Source: Hydrogenophilales bacterium (GTDB lineage Bacteria > Pseudomonadota > Gammaproteobacteria > Burkholderiales > Thiobacillaceae). From it: DNA of 64,000 nt. The notes below the pieces were generated by a model. That model saw only the letters and a list, made by a program, of their open reading frames with translations. It was not told the origin of the DNA and made no database searches. The translations under genes were made by a program, and so were the position numbers. Positions 18,578 through 29,566 of this stretch are shown piece after piece; the first letter of the stretch is position 1; each line of letters starts with the position of its first letter. Location: contig JAGXGM010000037.1 in NCBI GenBank assembly GCA_024636675.1, forward strand, positions 18,132 through 82,131. Reading direction: 5' to 3'.

Positions 18578-19717
18578 TCACCTGAGTCTGAAAGCGACGA
18601 TGCCGCCCTTGTCGGTCTGCACCGCAAATCCCGGCCCGATATCGACCGCCGCCGCGCGCACGCCGCTGTCGACCTTGGCGCGCGCAACGAAGCTGCCGTC
18701 AGCGGCCGACAGCACATGCACGACACCTTCGCCATCGGCCACTACCACCCAGTCGCCGAGCGCCAGCGGCGCGGTGACCTGGCGGCGCGCCAGCTTGTCC
18801 TGGCGCCAGCCGGCGCGACCGCTGACCTTGTCGTAGGCGGTGACGGCGTCCTTGTCGTCGGTGACGTAGACATTGCGCTCGTCCATCGCCAGCCCGGTGT
18901 TGCTGGAAGTGTCGCGCGCCCACAACAGCGCGCCGTTGCCGCGGTTGAAGCAGGCCACCCGCCCCTGGTAGGCGACGGCGCACACCTGCCGCTCGTCCAC
19001 CACCGGATTGCCCATCACATCGGCCACCCGTTCGAGTTCGGTCGCTCCGCGCGGCAGTGCCACCGTGGCCTCCCACAACTGCGCGCCGTTGGCGGGATTG
19101 AGCGCGACCAGCTTGCCGCCGGGAAATCCGGCGTAGAGCACGTCGTCTCGCACCACCATCCCGCCCGAACCGCGCAGGCTCAAGGCCGGCAGGTTGCGGG
19201 TGTACAGCCACTTGCGACTGCCGTCCGCTACAGACAGGCCATGCACGCGGCCGTCACCGGTGCGCGCGATCACAATGTCGGCGACTGCCAGCAATTGGCC
19301 CGTCACTTCGCTCGACAGCGCCACCTTCCAGCGCATCTGACCATTGGCTTGGTCCAGTGCAAGCAAATCACCCTTGCTGCTGCCCGCCAGCACCAGGCCC
19401 AGGCCGACCCCGACCCCGGCGGACAGCTTCACATCGGCATCGGCTTTCCACACTGGCTTCCCGGTAGCCACGGCAATACGCACTACCTGACTGCCGCCGG
19501 CGGCGAAGACGTCGTCGCCTTCGGCCTGCGGGTGAAACACATGACCGGCGGTGTCGCCGGTTTCAACTTTCCAGGCCTCTGCAAGACTGATGGAAGGCTT
19601 GAACTCGACCAGTTCGGCGGGCTTGGCCTTGGCCGGGCCGGAACCAAACCAGCCTCCAATCGTGGAGCACCCCGACAGGGCCAATGCCAGACCGATGACA
19701 ATCAAACGCATCTTCAT
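18578..19717 (-). CDS. bamB: Outer-membrane assembly lipoprotein BamB
   Basis: BamB is the beta-propeller lipoprotein of the BAM complex that helps BamA fold outer-membrane proteins. The product is 379 residues with a lipoprotein signal peptide ending in the lipobox LSGC (residues 14-17), then repeated PQQ/Trp-type propeller blades. Examples are GKPVWKADADVKLSAGVG, NGQMRWKVALSSEVTG and NGALLWARDTSSNTG. The start ATG at 19717 overlaps the yfgM stop, with GGAGGGGA before it, which indicates coupling. Hand-off of the ubiquitin-barrel proteins elsewhere in the window would rely on this complex. Confidence 0.95.
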   Translation of the reverse strand: MKMRLIVIGLALALSGCSTIGGWFGSGPAKAKPAELVEFKPSISLAEAWKVETGDTAGHVFHPQAEGDDVFAAGGSQVVRIAVATGKPVWKADADVKLSAGVGVGLGLVLAGSSKGDLLALDQANGQMRWKVALSSEVTGQLLAVADIVIARTGDGRVHGLSVADGSRKWLYTRNLPALSLRGSGGMVVRDDVLYAGFPGGKLVALNPANGAQLWEATVALPRGATELERVADVMGNPVVDERQVCAVAYQGRVACFNRGNGALLWARDTSSNTGLAMDERNVYVTDDKDAVTAYDKVSGRAGWRQDKLARRQVTAPLALGDWVVVADGEGVVHVLSAADGSFVARAKVDSGVRAAAVDIGPGFAVQTDKGGIVAFRLR

Positions 19718-20355
19718 TTGGATTCCCCTCCCAGCGCATCGAGCTTCAGTTCGACGATATTGCGATAGGGATTATCTTCCGCCATCTTGCCGAAGGCGGT
19801 CTGATAGGCGGCACGCGCTTCGGCCGGCTTGTCCTGCGCCAGCAGCACGTCGCCTTTCAAATCGTGGAAGCGGAAAGAAAATGCATCGCTGTGCGTGGCG
19901 GACAGGGTTTTCAGCGCGGCGTCGTACTGCTTCTGATCGAGTTGCACCCCGGCCAGGCGCAGGCGCGCCAGATCGCGAACCGCCGGCTCCTTGCTGTTGG
20001 CTGCCGCCCACTCCAGCTGGGTCTGCGCACTTTTCAGGTCCTTGGCACCGACGTTCAGTTTGGCCAGCAAGAGCGCCGCACGCGGCGCATAGGCGGTGCC
20101 TTTGTATTGGTCGATCAGCATTGTGCCCGCGTCGCGCGCCGCCTTGACGTCGTTGGCTGCCAGCGACTGGGTGAGCTGTTCATACACGGTTGCAGCTTCC
20201 AGGCTTTGCGTCACCTCGCGGTTCTGCCAGTAGCGCCACCCTGCCGCCACCGCAATCACCACGGCCAGGCCGACCATCACGAGGCTACCCCAGCGTTTCC
20301 ACCAGGCCTTCAGTTCGTCCAGCCGTTCCTGTTCGTCGAGATCGTAGGTTGCCAT
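19714..20355 (-). CDS. yfgM: YfgM/ancillary SecYEG translocon subunit-like TPR protein
   Basis: YfgM is an inner-membrane, TPR-containing protein that associates with the Sec translocon and PpiD in E. coli. The product is 213 residues from the ATG at 20355. A short cytoplasmic N-terminus (MATYDLDEQERLDELKAWWK) leads to one transmembrane helix (WGSLVMVGLAVVIAVAAGW) and then a periplasmic all-helical TPR region with alternating Ala/Leu repeats. It sits between hisS and bamB, the standard proteobacterial neighbourhood. Its stop overlaps the bamB start. Confidence 0.9.
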   Translation of the reverse strand: MATYDLDEQERLDELKAWWKRWGSLVMVGLAVVIAVAAGWRYWQNREVTQSLEAATVYEQLTQSLAANDVKAARDAGTMLIDQYKGTAYAPRAALLLAKLNVGAKDLKSAQTQLEWAAANSKEPAVRDLARLRLAGVQLDQKQYDAALKTLSATHSDAFSFRFHDLKGDVLLAQDKPAEARAAYQTAFGKMAEDNPYRNIVELKLDALGGESK

Positions 20356-20369
20356 TGCATGTATGCCTT

Positions 20370-21635
20370 TTAGATTGATGCCTGTTTCAGATATTCGATT
20401 GCCAGCGTCACCTCGACGCGGGTCTGCTCGCCGATGCCGCGCAGCGGCTTCAATGTCACCTGCTGGGCATTGACTTCGTCGTCGCCGATGATTACCGCAT
20501 AGCGCGCACGGCTGGCGTCGGCTTTTTTCATCTGCGACTTGAAGCTGCCTCCGCCGCAATGCAGCACGGCAGCGAGCCCGGCACTGCGCAGTGCTAACGC
20601 GACTTGCCAGGCGTACGCCTGCGCTGCGTCTCCGGCGTGAACGATATACGCATCCGGCACCGCTGTCGCCAGCGGCGTGCTGGCCACCTCCATCAGCGAC
20701 AACAGGCGCTCGATGCCCATGGCGAAACCGGCCGCGGGAGCCGGCTTGCCGCCCAGCTGCTCGATCAGGCCGTCGTAGCGTCCGCCTGCGCACACCGTGC
20801 CCTGCGCGCCGAGTTGGTCGGTCACCCACTCAAATACAGTGCGGTTGTAGTAGTCGAGCCCACGTACCAGCCGCGGGTTGATCTCGAATGCAATACCGCT
20901 GGCGCGCAACAGACCCTGCAATGCCTCGAAATGCGTCAACGCCGCGTCGTCGAGTTCGTCCATCAGGCTGGGCGCCGCGTCATTCAGCGGCTGCATCGCA
21001 GGGTTCTTGCTGTCAAGGATGCGCAGCGGGTTGCTGTGCAGTCGCCGCCTCGAGTCCTCGTCGAGCGCATCCTGATGCGCCTCGAAATAGGCGATCAGTT
21101 TGGCGCGGTGACGATGCCGCGACTCATAATCGCCCAAGGTATTGAGCTGTAGCGTCGGCGCAATCCCCAACTCGCGCCAGAGATCAGCGCACATCACGAT
21201 CAGCTCTGCGTCGACGTCGGGCCCGGCAAAGCCGAGCGCCTCGACGCCGATCTGGTGAAACTGCCGATAGCGGCCCTTCTGCGGGCGCTCATGGCGGAAC
21301 ATCGGGCCGCTATACCAGAGGCGCTTGCCGCCGTCGTACAGGAGGTTGTGCTGAATCACCGCACGTACCGAGGACGCCGTGCCTTCCGGGCGCAACGCCA
21401 GCGATTCGCCGTTCAGTTCGTCGACGAAGGTGTACATCTCTTTTTCGACGATATCGGTCACCTCGCCGATGGCGCGCTTGAACAGTCCGGTGTGTTCGAG
21501 GATCGGCGTGCGGATTTCGCGATAGCCATAGCGTCGCAGCCAATCGCGCGCGATCGCCTCGAATGCCTGCCAGGTGTCGGTGGCATCGGGCAGGCAGTCG
21601 TTCATGCCGCGCACGGATTGGATGTTGTTGCTCAT
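20370..21635 (-). CDS. hisS: Histidyl-tRNA synthetase
   Basis: HisS charges tRNA-His. The product is 421 residues starting [17 protein letters not shown]. Class II motifs are visible: motif 2 around [18 protein letters not shown] with [19 protein letters not shown], the HisA-type signature [16 protein letters not shown], and motif 3 near [14 protein letters not shown]. The C-terminal anticodon-binding domain covers about the last 90 residues. It is 22 nt downstream of ispG in the same operon. Confidence 0.97.
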   Translation of the reverse strand: MSNNIQSVRGMNDCLPDATDTWQAFEAIARDWLRRYGYREIRTPILEHTGLFKRAIGEVTDIVEKEMYTFVDELNGESLALRPEGTASSVRAVIQHNLLYDGGKRLWYSGPMFRHERPQKGRYRQFHQIGVEALGFAGPDVDAELIVMCADLWRELGIAPTLQLNTLGDYESRHRHRAKLIAYFEAHQDALDEDSRRRLHSNPLRILDSKNPAMQPLNDAAPSLMDELDDAALTHFEALQGLLRASGIAFEINPRLVRGLDYYNRTVFEWVTDQLGAQGTVCAGGRYDGLIEQLGGKPAPAAGFAMGIERLLSLMEVASTPLATAVPDAYIVHAGDAAQAYAWQVALALRSAGLAAVLHCGGGSFKSQMKKADASRARYAVIIGDDEVNAQQVTLKPLRGIGEQTRVEVTLAIEYLKQASI

Positions 21636-21657
21636 ATATTAATCAATCAAATGCAGG

Positions 21658-22881
21658 TCATGCGGCGCCATAACGCCTGGACACATAATCTTCGACAATC
21701 GCCTGAAAATCGGCGGCAATACGATCACCCTTCAGCGTCACGGTCTTTTCGCCATCGACATACACCGGCGCGACCGGCACTTCGCCGGTGCCGGGCAGCG
21801 AGATGCCGATGTTGGCGTGCTTGGATTCGCCGGGTCCGTTGACCACGCAGCCCATCACCGCCACCTGCATGGATTCGACACCAGGATACTGGCTGCGCCA
21901 CAGCGGCATCTGCCTGCGCAGGTAGGACTCGATGTCCTGTGCCAGCTCCTGGAACACGGTCGAGGTGGTGCGGCCGCAGCCGGGGCAGGCGGTGACTTGG
22001 GGGGTAAAGGCCCGCAGGCCGAGCGCCTGCAGGATTTCCTGGCCGACGCGGACTTCCTGGGTGCGGTCACCGCCCGGCTCGGGCGTCAGCGAAATGCGGA
22101 TCGTGTCGCCGATGCCTTCCTGCAGCAGCACCGCCAGGGCGGCGGTCGAGGCGACGATGCCCTTTGAGCCCATGCCGGCTTCGGTGAGTCCCAAATGCAG
22201 TGGATAGTCGCATTGCGACGCCAGATCCCGATATACGGAAATCAGGTCCTGTACCCGGCTCATCTTGCACGACAGGATGATTTTGTCGCCGCCCAGACCC
22301 AGCTCTTCGGCTTTTTTTGCCGATTCCAGGGCGGAGGCCACCATCGCGCGGCGCATTACCACCCCTGCGTCTTCCGGCCGCGCAAGGCGCGCGTTGTCGT
22401 CCATCATTCGAATCACCAGCGCCTGGTCGAGGCTGCCCCAGTTGACGCCGATGCGCACCGGCTTGTCATAGCGGCACGCCACTTCGATCAGGGTGGCGAA
22501 CTGCTCGTCGCGCTTGTTGCCGCGGCCGATGTTGCCCGGATTGATGCGCAGTTTGGCGAGCGCCTGGGCGCATTCCGGCACCTGGGTCAGCAGTTTGTGG
22601 CCGTTGAAGTGGAAGTCGCCGACCAGCGGTACCCGGCAGCCCAGCACGTCGAGGCGTTCGCGGATGCGCGGCACCGCGGCAGCGGCTTCCAGCGTATTGA
22701 CCGTGAGGCGCACCACCTCCGATCCGGCTTCAGCGAGTGCCTGCACCTGGTGCACGGTGCCGGTGATATCGACGGTATCGGTATTGGTCATCGACTGCAC
22801 CACCACGGGCGCGTCGCTGCCAACCAGCACATGACCGATCTGCACCTGGCGGGTAGGGCGGCGGACTATTTGGGACATCAT
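21658..22881 (-). CDS. ispG: 4-hydroxy-3-methylbut-2-enyl-diphosphate synthase
   Basis: IspG (GcpE) makes HMBPP from methylerythritol cyclodiphosphate in the non-mevalonate isoprenoid pathway, with a [4Fe-4S] cluster. The product is 407 residues. The N-terminal TIM-barrel part carries [18 protein letters not shown]. The cluster cysteines lie in [13 protein letters not shown] and the later [17 protein letters not shown]. Two ATGs start the frame (22881, 22878) behind a weak purine stretch. It sits between rodZ and hisS. Confidence 0.96.
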   Translation of the reverse strand: MMSQIVRRPTRQVQIGHVLVGSDAPVVVQSMTNTDTVDITGTVHQVQALAEAGSEVVRLTVNTLEAAAAVPRIRERLDVLGCRVPLVGDFHFNGHKLLTQVPECAQALAKLRINPGNIGRGNKRDEQFATLIEVACRYDKPVRIGVNWGSLDQALVIRMMDDNARLARPEDAGVVMRRAMVASALESAKKAEELGLGGDKIILSCKMSRVQDLISVYRDLASQCDYPLHLGLTEAGMGSKGIVASTAALAVLLQEGIGDTIRISLTPEPGGDRTQEVRVGQEILQALGLRAFTPQVTACPGCGRTTSTVFQELAQDIESYLRRQMPLWRSQYPGVESMQVAVMGCVVNGPGESKHANIGISLPGTGEVPVAPVYVDGEKTVTLKGDRIAADFQAIVEDYVSRRYGAA

Positions 22882-22911
22882 TCTTCCAGGAGGGCTATTC
22901 TTCGGGCGTGG

Positions 22912-23751
22912 CTATTCTTCAAGCGTAAAACGGGCGACCGTCACGGCAATAAAGGGTTTCAAGTCGATGGGCCGACCGTTGTATGTCACGCGTGCGTGCG
23001 CTGCATTGCCAATCACCACATCGAACGGGGGCTGGCCTGCGACATCGACGCTGCTGCCGGGCCGATTGAGCTGGCGATACAGCGTGCGATCAGTGGCGTC
23101 CTTGATTTCGACCCAGGCCTCGTCACTGAATTCGAGATGCAGCACGCCACTGATCGCCGGGGCTTCGGGGGCGCCGGCCTCATCTTGCGCGGGAGTTACG
23201 GGAGACTCCGGCGCCGGGGTGGATGGCGCAACCGGCACAGGAGCGGCGGCGCCCTCAACGACAGGGGGAATCGCATCCGTCGGTTCCGCGACGGGCGCAG
23301 GAACAGCGATGGGCGGAGGCCGGCTTTGTGTTTGGGGCGGGACCAACGCCTCCGGCTTGCCTCCCGCCTCGCTATTGAGCCACCAGTAAAGCGCGACCGG
23401 CAAACCTACCAGCAGCAGCAAACCAAGCAGCAGCAGAATCAGCCAGGGCGAGGTCAACCAGGAATGCGGTTGGGCGGCGGCGGCTGGGCTGACCGCCGTG
23501 GGCTCGGCTGGTGCGCCTTCCATGCGCGCCAGCAATGCTTCGGGCGCAAGCCCCAGCAAGCGCGCGTAGTTGCGCACGAACCCGCGCGCGAACACGAGCG
23601 GACCGAGGCTCCCGAAATCATCCGTTTCCATGGCTTCGACCTGGCGCAGCATCAGGCGCAGGCGTGCAGCGGCATCTTCCAGCGTCATACGCTGCGCCTC
23701 ACGCGCATCCCGCAAAACCTGTCCGACCGAGGATTGGGCGCTCTCGCTCAT
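22912..23751 (-). CDS. rodZ: RodZ-like cytoskeletal protein (HTH, one membrane helix, periplasmic domain)
   Basis: RodZ links MreB to the cell-wall machinery. The product is 279 residues: an N-terminal Xre-type helix-turn-helix (VGQVLRDAREAQRMTLEDAA and LVFARGFVRNYARLLGL), a transmembrane helix at about residues 103-125 (LILLLLGLLLLVGLPVALYW), a Pro/Ala-rich periplasmic spacer, and the C-terminal beta domain with DEAWVEIKDATDRTLY. The order and length fit the family. Its start overlaps the pilW stop. Confidence 0.92.
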   Translation of the reverse strand: MSESAQSSVGQVLRDAREAQRMTLEDAAARLRLMLRQVEAMETDDFGSLGPLVFARGFVRNYARLLGLAPEALLARMEGAPAEPTAVSPAAAAQPHSWLTSPWLILLLLGLLLLVGLPVALYWWLNSEAGGKPEALVPPQTQSRPPPIAVPAPVAEPTDAIPPVVEGAAAPVPVAPSTPAPESPVTPAQDEAGAPEAPAISGVLHLEFSDEAWVEIKDATDRTLYRQLNRPGSSVDVAGQPPFDVVIGNAAHARVTYNGRPIDLKPFIAVTVARFTLEE

Positions 23752-24521
23752 TCGTATTGCCCCGTCAGCAACAGTCGCGCCTCATTTGAATCGGGGAAGC
23801 GCTTGCGCAGCTGCAGGCCATAGGCCGCTTCCTGCGCGCGGTCGCCCAGCTTGCGTTCCAGCCGCACGCCCAGCCACAGGCTTTCCGCAGTCGGCGGTGC
23901 CAGTTCGGCGTGGCGCCCGAGCAGGCGTTGCGCCTCCATCAACCGGCCCTGGCGGAAATGCAGCCCCGCCAGCTTCAACACGGTGTTGGCGTTGTCAGGT
24001 TGCAGCTTGAGCGACTTCAGCAGGTTGGCTTCGGCCAGCGCAAGGTCGCCTTTCTTCTCCGCGCACAGGCCGGCGTAAGCCATGGCCTGTTCGGGATGGG
24101 CATACAGCGGATTGCGCAGGGCCGTACTGAACTGTTCGAGCCCTTCGTCGTAACGACCCACCGTGCAGAGAAACCAGCCGAAATTGGTGCGTGCTTCCGA
24201 ATCATTGCGATCCAGCTCGATGGCGCGGCGGAAGTTCTCCTCGGCCAGCTTGTCCTCGGCCAGCTCCATGTAGATCAGGCCATAGATGTTGTAGGCCGGG
24301 CCAAAACGGTTGTCGGCAATGATCGCCTTGCGCAGCTCGTCGAGTGCGACCTTGTACTGGGCGCGGGCAAAATAGGCCCCGGCCAGGTCGGTGAAGGCGC
24401 GCGCGCGCTGGCGGCTTTCACTGTCGACTTGCGTATTGGCGACGCCGCTGCCGCTGTCCGTCGGCTGCAGCGCGCAGCCTGTCAGTAACGCTGCGGCCAG
24501 TATGCCCATCCATTTTTTCAC
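23748..24521 (-). CDS. pilW: Type IV pilus biogenesis/stability lipoprotein PilW (PilF)
   Basis: PilW/PilF is the outer-membrane pilotin that stabilises PilQ secretin multimers. The product is 257 residues with a lipoprotein signal peptide (lipobox LLTGC at residues 12-16) and six or so TPR units, for example [20 protein letters not shown] and [20 protein letters not shown]. It overlaps rodZ downstream and rlmN upstream by 4 nt each, so it is translationally coupled. With fimV, it suggests a type IV pilus elsewhere in the genome. Confidence 0.92.
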   Translation of the reverse strand: MKKWMGILAAALLTGCALQPTDSGSGVANTQVDSESRQRARAFTDLAGAYFARAQYKVALDELRKAIIADNRFGPAYNIYGLIYMELAEDKLAEENFRRAIELDRNDSEARTNFGWFLCTVGRYDEGLEQFSTALRNPLYAHPEQAMAYAGLCAEKKGDLALAEANLLKSLKLQPDNANTVLKLAGLHFRQGRLMEAQRLLGRHAELAPPTAESLWLGVRLERKLGDRAQEAAYGLQLRKRFPDSNEARLLLTGQYE

Positions 24522-25621
24522 GCCGTCTCCTTGTGCATTCGTTTCATCACGCGTCCGCTCTTGTCGGCCACCTTGCCCGCCAACTGGCCACAGGCGGCAT
24601 CGATGTCGTCGCCACGCGTCTTGCGTGTGGTGACGACCAGTCCGGCGTCCTGCAGGATTTCGCGGAATACGCGCATTGCCTCGGCGCGCGGTTTTTCATA
24701 GCCGGAATCCGGGAATGGATTGAACGGAATGAGGTTGAATTTGCACGGCACCTCGCGCGCCAGCTCGATCAGCTGGCGCGCATGCTCGGGCGCATCATTC
24801 ACCCCGGCCAGCATCACGTATTCGAAGGTGATGAAATCGCGCGGCGCATGCACCAGATACCGGCGGCACGCCGCCATCAGCTCGCGCAGCGGATACTTCT
24901 TGTTGATCGGAACGATCTGGTCGCGCAGCGCATCGTTCGGTGCATGCAGGCTCACTGCCAGCGCCACCGGACAGCGTTCGGCCAGACGGTCCATCGCCGG
25001 CACCAGGCCGGAGGTTGACACCGTCACCCGCCGTCGCGACAGACCATAGGCATGGTCGTCGAGCATGATGCCGAGCGCGGTCACCACATTCTCCAGGTTC
25101 GCCAGCGGCTCGCCCATACCCATCATCACCACGTTGGTCACCGGGCGGTCGGCAATTTCACCTGTGGTGCGATTGACCTCGCCGCGCAGGCTGTGATGCG
25201 CCACCCATAGCTGACCGATGATCTCGGCCACCGTCAGGTTGCGGTTGAAACCTTGCCGTCCGGTCGAACAGAAGGTGCACTCCAGCGCGCAGCCCACCTG
25301 CGACGATACGCACAGTGTGCCGCGGTCCGCTTCCGGGATGAAAACGGTTTCGATGCCGTTGGCGACGCCGACATCGAACAGCCACTTGCGCGTGCCGTCG
25401 GTCGAGGTGTGCGCGTAACTGACCGCCGGTGGCGCCACCACCGCCAGCTGCTGCAGCTTTTCGCGCAGGCTTTTGGCGATGTCGGTCATCTGCGCGAAAT
25501 CCGCCACCCCGGCCTGATGCACCCAGTGGAACACCTGCCTGGCGCGAAACGGCTTCTCGCCAAGTTCAGCGAACCAGGCAGTCAGCCCTTCGAGGTCGAA
25601 ATCAAGCAGGTTTTGCGGCAT
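24518..25621 (-). CDS. rlmN: Dual-specificity 23S rRNA/tRNA A2 methyltransferase RlmN
   Basis: RlmN is a radical SAM enzyme that methylates C2 of A2503 in 23S rRNA and A37 of some tRNAs. The product is 367 residues from the ATG at 25621 ([17 protein letters not shown]). An earlier in-frame start would overlap ndk and is disfavoured. The CxxxCxxC cluster motif is [16 protein letters not shown]-binding [11 protein letters not shown] and the [10 protein letters not shown] segment with a catalytic Cys are present. It follows ndk by 10 nt and overlaps the pilW start. Confidence 0.96.
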   Translation of the reverse strand: MPQNLLDFDLEGLTAWFAELGEKPFRARQVFHWVHQAGVADFAQMTDIAKSLREKLQQLAVVAPPAVSYAHTSTDGTRKWLFDVGVANGIETVFIPEADRGTLCVSSQVGCALECTFCSTGRQGFNRNLTVAEIIGQLWVAHHSLRGEVNRTTGEIADRPVTNVVMMGMGEPLANLENVVTALGIMLDDHAYGLSRRRVTVSTSGLVPAMDRLAERCPVALAVSLHAPNDALRDQIVPINKKYPLRELMAACRRYLVHAPRDFITFEYVMLAGVNDAPEHARQLIELAREVPCKFNLIPFNPFPDSGYEKPRAEAMRVFREILQDAGLVVTTRKTRGDDIDAACGQLAGKVADKSGRVMKRMHKETA

Positions 25622-25631
25622 GCGGGGGCGT

Positions 25632-26060
25632 TTAGCGGCCGGCGTAGACTTCGCAGGCGGGGAAGAAATAGGCAATTTCTATCGCCGCGGTTTCCGGCGC
25701 GTCGGAGCCATGCACAGCATTGGCGTCGATGCTCTCGGCGAAATCGGCGCGGATGGTGCCGGCTTCGGCCTTCTTCGGGTCGGTTGCCCCCATCAGCGCG
25801 CGGTTCTTGGCAATCGCGTCTTCGCCTTCCAGCACCTGCAGCACAACCGGGCCGGAAATCATGAACTCGACCAGATCCTTGAAGAAGGGACGCTCGCGGT
25901 GCACACCGTAGAAACCTTCGGCTTCCTGGCGCGACAGGTGCTTCATCCTGGACGCCACCACCTTGAGGCCGTTGGTCTCGAAGCGGCTGACGATCTTGCC
26001 GACCACATTCTTGGCGACGGCATCGGGTTTGATGATGGAAAAGGTACGCTGAACAGCCAT
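25632..26060 (-). CDS. ndk: Nucleoside diphosphate kinase
   Basis: Ndk transfers the gamma phosphate between nucleoside triphosphates and diphosphates through a phospho-His. The product is 142 residues, the standard length. It begins [19 protein letters not shown] and carries the active-site NAVHGSDA at about residue 117. A gap of 50 nt separates it from tilS upstream. It heads the rlmN-pilW-rodZ-ispG-hisS-yfgM-bamB run. Confidence 0.98.
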   Translation of the reverse strand: MAVQRTFSIIKPDAVAKNVVGKIVSRFETNGLKVVASRMKHLSRQEAEGFYGVHRERPFFKDLVEFMISGPVVLQVLEGEDAIAKNRALMGATDPKKAEAGTIRADFAESIDANAVHGSDAPETAAIEIAYFFPACEVYAGR

Positions 26061-26110
26061 GTATATGCTCCGGACAAAAATTAGAAAAAACGTTTAAAAA
26101 ACCATGAAAA

Positions 26111-27502
26111 TCAGCCCGCTAGCATAACATGCCCACCCCGGGCTGTCTTGTGGCACAGCGAGTCCGCGACGCGCGGCAACAGCCCGGGCTCGCCGGGCGA
26201 AACGAGCAGATCGGCATCGAGGCCGATCCCCGCCGCCCACGCCAGCTGCCCGTCGCACCAGAGCAGGGGCAGACGGTCGCGCTGCCAGGGCGGAATCGCG
26301 TGTTCCTGCAGCAGATTCTTCAGGCTGCGATGGGGACCGCCGGAATGCAGGCGCAGGCGTTCGCCGCCCTGCCGCACCCCCAGCGTGACCTCGCCCGCGG
26401 CCAGCACGTCGCGTTTCAGGCCGGCGCCGGTCACCGCCTCCATCTGCACGCTGACCCCGGCGGCCGGCACCCACAGCGAGGCCTCGCCCTGCCAGACAAC
26501 CGGCTCGGCCGGGGCTGGCGCCAGCGGCGCGAGGTACGCGCCCTCGCGAAAGCGCCACACTTCCACCGCTCCCAGCCTGACGCGCACCCGTGCATCGGCT
26601 TGCGCTTCCCGCAGCTGATGCAGCGCCTCGTCGAGGCGTCGCGCGCTGGGCATCGGCTGGCCGTGCTGCTCAATGAAATAACGCAACAGATTGCGCGCGC
26701 GCGGCGTCGATAGCTGCGCCAGCGCAACGCAGTCGAGGCGATCGCCGGCAATGGCTGCCGCGGCATCGAGTCGCGCCAGGTCGTCCAACAAGCCGGCGGC
26801 ATCGGCCTGCAGCGCGGCCGCGCGTGCGAGCGTGGCGCCGCTGCCGGGGAAATGATCGGCAAGCAGCGGCATCACCTGCTGGCGCAACGCATTGCGGCGG
26901 TAGCGCATGTCCCGATTACTCTCGTCGTCCACCCAGGTCAGACCGTGAGACTGCGCATAATCCTGCAGCTCGGCGCGCGCTATCCCCAGCAGCGGCCGCA
27001 GTTGCGCCGGCCGCCAACCCGGGCGGGGCTGCAGCTCGGCCATTGCCGCCAGGCCTTTGGGTCCGGCGCCACGTAGCACCTGCAGCAAAAACGTTTCGCC
27101 CTGGTCGTCCCGCTGATGCGCGGTGAGCAGAAAATCGGCATCCAGCGCGGCAAAGATGCGCTGGCGCTCGCGCCGCGCAGCCGCTTCGATACCGGCTGAA
27201 TCGTCGCGCGCAATCCCTACACGATGAACGCTTGACTCAATCGCATGCGCGGCGCAAAGCTGCATGCAGAAAGCGGCCCAGTCGTCGGCGTGGGGCGACA
27301 GGCCGTGATGGACATGCACGGCCCGCAGTTCGAATGGATGTTGATTGCGCAGCGCCAACAGGATGTGCAGCAGAACCGTCGAATCGAGTCCGCCCGAGAG
27401 CCCTAGCACCAGCCGCGCGTGCGGCGGAACGTGGCGGGCAAGCGCGTCCGCCACGGCGGCGGCGACCGGCCTATTTGGCAGGGGTTTCCTTGAAACTGCC
27501 AT
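26111..27502 (-). CDS. tilS: tRNA(Ile)-lysidine synthetase
   Basis: TilS converts C34 of a minor tRNA-Ile to lysidine, with ATP. The product is 463 residues from the ATG at 27502. The ATP-binding P-loop [11 protein letters not shown] lies near residue 35, followed by [17 protein letters not shown] and the [14 protein letters not shown] motif. The C-terminal part matches the tRNA-recognition domains. The start lies inside the 3' end of accA (32-nt overlap), so the two are coupled. Confidence 0.93.
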   Translation of the reverse strand: MAVSRKPLPNRPVAAAVADALARHVPPHARLVLGLSGGLDSTVLLHILLALRNQHPFELRAVHVHHGLSPHADDWAAFCMQLCAAHAIESSVHRVGIARDDSAGIEAAARRERQRIFAALDADFLLTAHQRDDQGETFLLQVLRGAGPKGLAAMAELQPRPGWRPAQLRPLLGIARAELQDYAQSHGLTWVDDESNRDMRYRRNALRQQVMPLLADHFPGSGATLARAAALQADAAGLLDDLARLDAAAAIAGDRLDCVALAQLSTPRARNLLRYFIEQHGQPMPSARRLDEALHQLREAQADARVRVRLGAVEVWRFREGAYLAPLAPAPAEPVVWQGEASLWVPAAGVSVQMEAVTGAGLKRDVLAAGEVTLGVRQGGERLRLHSGGPHRSLKNLLQEHAIPPWQRDRLPLLWCDGQLAWAAGIGLDADLLVSPGEPGLLPRVADSLCHKTARGGHVMLAG

Positions 27503-28439
27503 ACGCCCGCAGGCGCTTGTAACGCGCAGCCAGCAGGGCCTCGAGCGACGGTTTGCGCAAGTCGGCCAGCGTGTCGGTGAGCGCACGCCGCATCGACTGG
27601 AACATGGTGTCCCAGTCGCGTTGCGCGCCGCCCAGCGGCTCTTCGACGATGCGGTCGACCAGGCCATTAGCCTTCAGGCGGTCGGCGGTGATGCCCAGGG
27701 TTTCGGCGGCGACCGAGGCCTTGTCGGCGCTCTTCCACAGAATCGAGGCGCAGCCTTCGGGCGAGATCACCGAATAAGTGGAATATTGCAGGATCATCGT
27801 GCGATCGCCGACGCCGATCGCCAGCGCGCCGCCCGAGCCGCCTTCGCCGACGATGGAGCAGATGATCGGCGTCTGCAGTTCGGCCATCACATACAGATTG
27901 CGTGCGATCGCCTCGGACTGCCCGCGCTCCTCGGCGCCGATGCCGGGATAGGCGCCCGGCGTGTCGATGAAGGTGAAAATCGGCAGCCTGAATTTCTCCG
28001 CCAGGCGCATCAGGCGCAAGGCCTTGCGATAGCCCTCGGGACGCGGCATGCCGAAATTGCGGGCAATTTTTTCCTTGGTGTCGCGACCCTTCTGGTGGCC
28101 GATCACCATCACCGGCTCGCCGTTGAAGCGCGCCATGCCGCCGACAATCGCCTGATCGTCGGCGTAGGCGCGGTCGCCGTGCAGTTCGGAAAAATCGGTG
28201 AACAGCCCCTGCACGTAATCGAGCGTATACGGCCGCTGCGGGTGGCGCGCCACCTGCGACACCTGCCAGGCGTTGAGTTTGGCGTAGATGTCCTTGGTCA
28301 GGGTCCGGCTCTTTTTCTGCAGACGACGAATTTCCTCCGAAATATCGAGGGCGGAGTCGTCCTGCACGAAACGCAGCTCTTCAATCTTGGCTTCAAGCTC
28401 GGCGATCGGCTGCTCAAAGTCGAGGAAGGTGGTTTTCAT
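27471..28439 (-). CDS. accA: Acetyl-CoA carboxylase carboxyltransferase subunit alpha
   Basis: AccA with AccD transfers CO2 from carboxy-biotin to acetyl-CoA, the first step of fatty acid synthesis. The product is 322 residues starting [22 protein letters not shown]. Typical blocks are [20 protein letters not shown]-type [18 protein letters not shown], and the crotonase-like oxyanion region [20 protein letters not shown]. The accA-tilS order is frequent in betaproteobacteria. Confidence 0.97.
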   Translation of the reverse strand: MKTTFLDFEQPIAELEAKIEELRFVQDDSALDISEEIRRLQKKSRTLTKDIYAKLNAWQVSQVARHPQRPYTLDYVQGLFTDFSELHGDRAYADDQAIVGGMARFNGEPVMVIGHQKGRDTKEKIARNFGMPRPEGYRKALRLMRLAEKFRLPIFTFIDTPGAYPGIGAEERGQSEAIARNLYVMAELQTPIICSIVGEGGSGGALAIGVGDRTMILQYSTYSVISPEGCASILWKSADKASVAAETLGITADRLKANGLVDRIVEEPLGGAQRDWDTMFQSMRRALTDTLADLRKPSLEALLAARYKRLRAYGSFKETPAK

Positions 28440-28535
28440 CGGTGGTCTTCATCAGGCAATCACAGAAAACAGGAAAACAGGTTGGTCGGGCATTTTAACA
28501 GCCCGCTGCCATTTGCCATGCGGGTCAAGGGGTGC

Positions 28536-29018
28536 TTAATGATGGTGATGGCCATGCGCGCCATGCGCATGGCGATGCTCGACTTCGTCCGCCGTCGCCG
28601 CACGCACGTCGGCAACCACGCACTGGAAATGCACTGCCTGCCCGGCATAAGGATGATTGCCGTCAACCACTACCTTGTCTTCGGCGATATCGGTCACGGT
28701 GTAGAGCATTTCCCCGCTGCCGTCGACCGGCGAGCCGACGAACTGCATGCCGACCTCGATGTCATCGGGAAAGCCCTCGCGCGGCTCCAGCCGCACCAGC
28801 TCATCCTCGTATTCGCCAAACGCATCAGCCGGCTGCAGTTTGAGGTCGACCGTCTCGCCCACGGCCTTGCCTTCCAGCGCTTCTTCCACCATCGGAAAGA
28901 TGTTGTCGTATCCGCCGTGCAGATAGCTGACCGGCTCCTCGCTTTCTTCCAGCAGCTTGCCCTCCAGGTCACGGACGATGTAGGTAATGGTGACGACGGT
29001 GTCTTTGCTGATATTCAA
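28536..29018 (-). CDS. slyD: SlyD-type FKBP peptidyl-prolyl isomerase with His-rich tail
   Basis: SlyD is a cytosolic FKBP-type isomerase/chaperone that also binds nickel or other metals. The product is 160 residues: the split FKBP domain (VTITYIVRDLEGKLLEES and YLHGGYDNIFPMVEEALEG, resuming near residue 120) around an insert-in-flap domain (about 70-115). The tail, HRHAHGAHGHHHH, is a clear metal-binding segment. Its start overlaps the bcp stop by 4 nt, so the two are coupled. Confidence 0.93.
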   Translation of the reverse strand: MNISKDTVVTITYIVRDLEGKLLEESEEPVSYLHGGYDNIFPMVEEALEGKAVGETVDLKLQPADAFGEYEDELVRLEPREGFPDDIEVGMQFVGSPVDGSGEMLYTVTDIAEDKVVVDGNHPYAGQAVHFQCVVADVRAATADEVEHRHAHGAHGHHHH

Positions 29019-29494
29019 TTCAGTTCCCCTTTATTCATTAAAGCAACGAGTTGAAGCACTTCCGCTGCGTGGCCGCGGCTTGAAACGCCGTACAGGACAT
29101 GACGGATGATGCCCTGTTTGTCGATGACGAAAGTGGCGCGTACCGCACTTCTGCGCATGACGCCATCCACTTCCTTGTCCTGCAGCACACCATAAGCCTC
29201 GCTGGTCGTATGTTCCTTGTCGGCCAGCAGGCGTACGCTGATGCCGTGCTTGTCGCGAAATTCGCCATGCTTGATGCAGTCGTCGCGCGACACCCCGAGC
29301 ACCGTGGCGCCCAGCCTGGCGAAATCGTTTTCCAGTTCGGAAAAATCGATCGCTTCGGCAGTGCAGCCCGGCGTGTCGTCGCGCACGTAAAAAAACAGCA
29401 CCAGGGATTTTCCCCGAAACTGGGACAACTCGACGAGTGCCATGTCTGCATCGGGGTTGGAAAAACCCGGCGCGCGATCTCCCGCTTTCAACAT
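29015..29494 (-). CDS. bcp: Peroxiredoxin of the BCP/PrxQ type
   Basis: BCP-type peroxiredoxins reduce peroxides with a thiol. The product is 159 residues; the peroxidatic Cys is Cys44 in DDTPGCTAEAIDF. The Cys five residues later, the resolving Cys of many BCPs, is replaced by Ile. The only other nearby Cys is Cys73 (SRDDCIKHG), so it may act as a one-Cys enzyme or use Cys73. Its stop overlaps the slyD start. Confidence 0.92.
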   Translation of the reverse strand: MLKAGDRAPGFSNPDADMALVELSQFRGKSLVLFFYVRDDTPGCTAEAIDFSELENDFARLGATVLGVSRDDCIKHGEFRDKHGISVRLLADKEHTTSEAYGVLQDKEVDGVMRRSAVRATFVIDKQGIIRHVLYGVSSRGHAAEVLQLVALMNKGELN

Positions 29495-29566
29495 GATGAA
29501 CGCTACCCTCTATTTTCCGGCAGCATTTTAACAGGGCCCGCCCGCCCACATCGTTATAATTATTTC

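Noticed and set aside
29528..29560. Promoter with TATAAT just before the uL16 hydroxylase gene
   Set aside because: The -35-like TTAACA is 21 nt from the TATAAT, too far for a standard promoter, and the TATAAT is only 6-7 nt before the ATG; kept as a remark only.
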